A stretch of 9,133 nt of DNA, taken from Eubacterium limosum (GTDB lineage Bacteria > Bacillota > Clostridia > Eubacteriales > Eubacteriaceae). Every line of letters begins with the position of its first letter. Position 1 is the first letter of the stretch. Positions 6,501-9,133 of this stretch are shown here, one piece after another. Location of the stretch: NCBI GenBank assembly GCA_959020865.1, contig CAUEUD010000152.1, positions 1 through 9,133 on the forward strand, in the 5' to 3' direction. The notes beneath the pieces were generated by a model, which saw only the letters and a program-made list of their open reading frames with translations, was not told the DNA's origin and searched no databases. The translations under genes were made by a program, and so were the position numbers.

Positions 6501-7700
6501 TTATCTGTAAACACCGTAATCACGGACAAAGTCGGTCAGCACATGCAGGTTTTTAATGGTATTGCCCTCCAGCGAGAACAGCCCCTTGTCGAATCCAAAG
6601 ATATAGCCGCCGCCTGGGGCCAGGATGTCAATGAGTTCTTTAGCCTTATCCTTAACCTCCTGCGCACTGCCGAACTGCAGCAGGGAGATTGGGAAAAAGC
6701 CCGTGATCACATGGCGGGTTCCGCTGAGCTTTTCCTTTACCAACTTTGGATCGCCATATTCAAACTGCATTTTCACCGACCCGTTAAAGGTCTTGAGATA
6801 GTCCATATGGCGCATCCAGTTATCCTCCACGAACAGGTCAACACCGGCTCCTGGCGCTACCAGACCATCCATCAGCTTTTTGAAGGAAGGCCAGTAAAAT
6901 TTCTCAAACTGCTTTTCGTTGATAAAGCTGCCCATGTGCAGCGGGATCATCACCCGGTAATCCAGCGGCAGCCTGTCCGGGTTTGGAACCCCTTCCCGCA
7001 GCATCAGCGGTACCAGCGCGTCGCAGGCCTGCACAACCTTGTCCGGGTACCGGCGCATATCCTTTGATATCCCTGTAAAGGATCTGAGAAAATCCGCCAG
7101 ATAATCGAATGGGGCTGTGGAGCGGCCACTGGGCGCGGCTGGATAGCCATATTTTGCAGCAATCTTACCCATCATCTGCCCGATGACGGCAAACTGGTCG
7201 GCGTTGGCCTTGACCGCCTGTGCCAGAACCATGGCCCGCCGTCCGGGCGTGGTATCCAGCGCCGGGTACAGCCTCGGCATCAGGGTTTCCGACATATAAA
7301 AGAAAGGGTCCTCAATAAAAGCATCGTACTCCTCAGGCTCCAGCGAATGCACCTCTGGGTGCTGCATGACGCCTGTGGCCCCCATGATAATGGATTTCGC
7401 CTCCAGTATCTGGTATAGAATCGGTAACCGTATGGCGCCAGGCCCCAGCGGTATATCGGAATAAAAGTCATTATTGACCCGGTCAAAGATATCGTACCAG
7501 GTTTCTGGTTCCCAATAGATGTTGCGGAGATTCTTCCCCTTTTCCACAATGCCCTGATCAATGGCATAGGAAACCGACGCTTCAAAGGCAAAGGATAAAT
7601 GTATGGGCACCCTTTTAGGCACCTTGCCTGAATATACTGCCTTTAAATCCGCTTGTCTTTCCTGTTTTAATTGATTCGCATCCAACTGTCTTTCCTCCAT
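6501..7700 (-). CDS. Uroporphyrinogen decarboxylase (URO-D/MtaA) superfamily protein, probable methyltransferase-like
   Basis: A cytoplasmic, probably TIM-barrel protein of 399 residues. Superfamily cues are the late barrel segment HVITGFFPISLLQFGSAQEV (G334 onward), which parallels the G-N-hydrophobic-P-S-L-L-GTPEEV stretch of URO-D-like proteins. The C-terminus AAPGGGYIF-type turn (GGG at 363-365) followed by ENTIKNLHVLTDFVRDYGVY also fits. It is not likely to be HemE: there are no heme genes nearby. MtaA/CmuA methyltransferases bind zinc through H-x-C and a later Cys. Here the first site reads KMQFE (Q312) and the second FGFDKG (369-373), and the whole protein has one cysteine, C226. Catalysis of methyl transfer is therefore uncertain. 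Acetogens carry many URO-D paralogs used in demethylation. The MFS gene ends 15 bases upstream and the small ORF follows by ten bases. The true start may be the TTG at 7685. Confidence 0.8.
   Translation of the reverse strand: MEERQLDANQLKQERQADLKAVYSGKVPKRVPIHLSFAFEASVSYAIDQGIVEKGKNLRNIYWEPETWYDIFDRVNNDFYSDIPLGPGAIRLPILYQILEAKSIIMGATGVMQHPEVHSLEPEEYDAFIEDPFFYMSETLMPRLYPALDTTPGRRAMVLAQAVKANADQFAVIGQMMGKIAAKYGYPAAPSGRSTAPFDYLADFLRSFTGISKDMRRYPDKVVQACDALVPLMLREGVPNPDRLPLDYRVMIPLHMGSFINEKQFEKFYWPSFKKLMDGLVAPGAGVDLFVEDNWMRHMDYLKTFNGSVKMQFEYGDPKLVKEKLSGTRHVITGFFPISLLQFGSAQEVKDKAKELIDILAPGGGYIFGFDKGLFSLEGNTIKNLHVLTDFVRDYGVYR
7683..7700 (-). promoter_or_regulatory. Shine-Dalgarno that may shift the URO-D-like start to a TTG
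   Basis: The first ATG (7700-7698) is preceded by AAAGGG (7708-7703) with only two bases of spacing, too close for normal initiation. The ATG itself overlaps GGAGG (7698-7694), which is eight bases before an in-frame TTG (7685-7683), an ideal distance. Initiation at the TTG would remove five residues and give a 394-residue protein. Confidence 0.5.
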
Positions 7701-7715
7701 TTCCCTTTTGCTTCA

Positions 7716-9095
7716 TTAAATTCCGTCATTCTGACGATTAACTTCCATAATTTCCCGGACACGCTTTTCTGTCAGTTTATAGAAAAGCATGCATACGAAG
7801 CCGACAGCCAACACTGCGGCCGGCGCCAGTGTGATGGCGCTGAATATTCCCGAAACCACCTGCGGGGTTACCGCAGCCTCCGCTGAATAGCCAACGGCAG
7901 CCAAAAGATAGCCTGAAAATCCTCCTGCAATCAGGACGCCGACTTTGATGGGCAGTGTGTAGAGCGACATGATGAAAGCACGCCCTTCCTTACCGATTTT
8001 AAATTTTCCATATTCGACACAGTCCGCAAACATGGCAGGGCCAGGCGTCGCGATAAAGGTAAAGAAAAACCAGCCGATAACCATGATTGTCATAAAAGTG
8101 ATATCATTCTGACCACCGAACAGCCGGGCACATACCAGCGCGATGGCCGGCGCAGCAAAGCCGATGAGATAGGTGTTTTTCTTCCCCAGCTTTTTTACAA
8201 TGAACTGGCCGGCAATCAAGGAGCCCACAAAGCCCGCAATGCTGATCGCGGTCGAAAAGACCGGCTGAAATTCCAGATTATTGACAACAACTCTGAAATA
8301 ATAGACTGCCATGCTCAGCACCAGGGTGTTGCACACAGTCTTGCAGGTTTCCGCCACCAGCATAAGCATGAGCGGTGGGTTCTTAAAGACCTGTTCAGCC
8401 ATTTCTCTGGCTGACAGTTTTTTCCTGACCGCCACCGATTTCTCTTCTGGCTTGTCATACTCCCTGGAGACCTTGAAGAGCCCCATCTGAGGAATCAGGT
8501 ATACGATCTGGAAAATAACGACCGCTGCCAGAAAGCCAAAGGAGGTGGCATCCTTGGTTTCGCCGGAAAACCACAGCACCAGCGGCATAAAAGTTGAATT
8601 GAGCACAATCCCTGCCACAGCCGCAAACTGGGCCTTTCTGGCAGAAAGCATGGCCCGGTCCTCTGGGGTGGCCCCCAGAGCGTTGAGCAGCGCCAGCTGC
8701 GCAGTACGCCCAAAATTAAACAGTGCAAAGAACACAATATAGCAGACTGCCGATATCCAGAGCTGTACGGTCTGTGTTCCTCCGGCACTGGAATATTGCA
8801 AAATACCAATGACCGCCGCCAATGGGCACATCAGCAGGAGCCAGGAACGGTATTTTCCCCATCTGGGGTTCATACGCTCCTCCACAACGCCGGACAGAAG
8901 AAGGGTACCAATGTCAAAAGCTCTGGTGAAAATCAGGATCGTTCCCATTACAGCCGGTGCAACCATCAAAACATTCGTAATAAAGTATGAGTAATAGCTT
9001 GTCGATAGGCTTGCTACCATTAAAGCCGTCAGTTCTGATAAACCAAATATTGTTACGATAAACTGAGAAACTCTGGGTTTAACTTTTTCAGCCAT
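7716..9095 (-). CDS. MFS transporter of the GPH (glycoside-pentoside-hexuronide:cation symporter, MelB-like) family
   Basis: A 459-residue inner-membrane protein with about 12 hydrophobic segments. Typical GPH features are present: the helix II/loop 2-3 region RAFDIGTLLLSG followed by RMNPRWGKYRSWLLL (58-87), the late loop MFADCVEYGKFKIGKEGRAF (from M355), and the helix XI lysine in YTLPIKVG (K384, aligning with MelB K377). In MelB, helix II bears two acidic cation-site residues (D55 and D59). Here the first is kept as D61, but the second position is leucine (L65), so sodium coupling may be altered. The substrate is unknown; GPH members take up sugars, glucuronides, betaines and sulfo-compounds. 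The start has an AAAGGGAG Shine-Dalgarno (about 9109-9102) six bases before the ATG. It is the first gene of the minus-strand operon and likely imports the substrate of the URO-D-like protein. Confidence 0.88.
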   Translation of the reverse strand: MAEKVKPRVSQFIVTIFGLSELTALMVASLSTSYYSYFITNVLMVAPAVMGTILIFTRAFDIGTLLLSGVVEERMNPRWGKYRSWLLLMCPLAAVIGILQYSSAGGTQTVQLWISAVCYIVFFALFNFGRTAQLALLNALGATPEDRAMLSARKAQFAAVAGIVLNSTFMPLVLWFSGETKDATSFGFLAAVVIFQIVYLIPQMGLFKVSREYDKPEEKSVAVRKKLSAREMAEQVFKNPPLMLMLVAETCKTVCNTLVLSMAVYYFRVVVNNLEFQPVFSTAISIAGFVGSLIAGQFIVKKLGKKNTYLIGFAAPAIALVCARLFGGQNDITFMTIMVIGWFFFTFIATPGPAMFADCVEYGKFKIGKEGRAFIMSLYTLPIKVGVLIAGGFSGYLLAAVGYSAEAAVTPQVVSGIFSAITLAPAAVLAVGFVCMLFYKLTEKRVREIMEVNRQNDGI

Positions 9096-9125
9096 TTTTC
9101 TCTCCCTTTCGTAGTAAAAATCTTA

Positions 9126-9131
9126 ATTATT
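9126..9131 (-). promoter_or_regulatory. Possible -10 box upstream of the MFS gene
   Basis: On the minus strand this reads AATAAT, five of six matches to TATAAT, about 30 bases before the MFS start codon. A -35 box would lie beyond the window edge, so the promoter cannot be confirmed. Its location ahead of the first gene of the cluster is sensible. Confidence 0.3.
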
Positions 9132-9133
9132 CC

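Noticed and set aside
6335..6529. A longer 64-residue version of the small ORF starting at 6529.
   Set aside because: It would overlap the end of the URO-D-like gene, whereas the ATG at 6490 has a good Shine-Dalgarno just after that gene's stop.

Overview
The window reads as chromosomal DNA of an anaerobic Bacillota (Firmicutes) bacterium. The gene types fit the Eubacteriaceae (Eubacterium limosum/Acetobacterium-like acetogens): a UPF0735 ACT protein, a DUF1622 membrane protein, and a uroporphyrinogen-decarboxylase-like protein beside a GPH-type transporter. Base composition is moderate by eye. The genus is an inference from gene content, not a database match. There are no rRNA or tRNA genes, insertion sequences, CRISPR arrays or phage genes. 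The window is almost entirely coding, with no gene-free stretch over 300 bases.

Region 1 (about 1-3273, + strand) is a compact amino-acid operon: threonine synthase (thrC), homoserine kinase (thrB), a UPF0735 HTH-plus-ACT protein, and a small DUF1622 membrane protein. Gaps are 2-15 bases. ThrB phosphorylates homoserine and ThrC converts O-phosphohomoserine to threonine. The ACT protein is a plausible amino-acid sensor. The promoter and any homoserine dehydrogenase gene would lie left of the window. The operon ends in a perfect 16-bp hairpin that touches the stop codons of both converging genes.

Region 2 (3273-4840, - strand) is a single membrane-bound diguanylate cyclase with a large extracytoplasmic sensor domain. 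It has its own extended -10 promoter and an intact GGDEF motif, but the product-inhibition site is degenerate.

Region 3 (4896-9133, - strand) is an uptake/metabolism cluster. In transcription order it holds a GPH-family MFS symporter, a URO-D/MtaA-superfamily protein, a 51-residue unknown protein, a strong intrinsic terminator, and an SLC13/DASS-family anion transporter. The first three genes are tightly spaced and look like one operon. The URO-D-like protein lacks the cysteine zinc ligands of MtaA/CmuA-type methyltransferases, so its chemistry and the transported substrate are open. This cluster is the least explained part of the window. I see no clear evidence of a wholly new system such as a defence island, a novel repeat array or a structured RNA.
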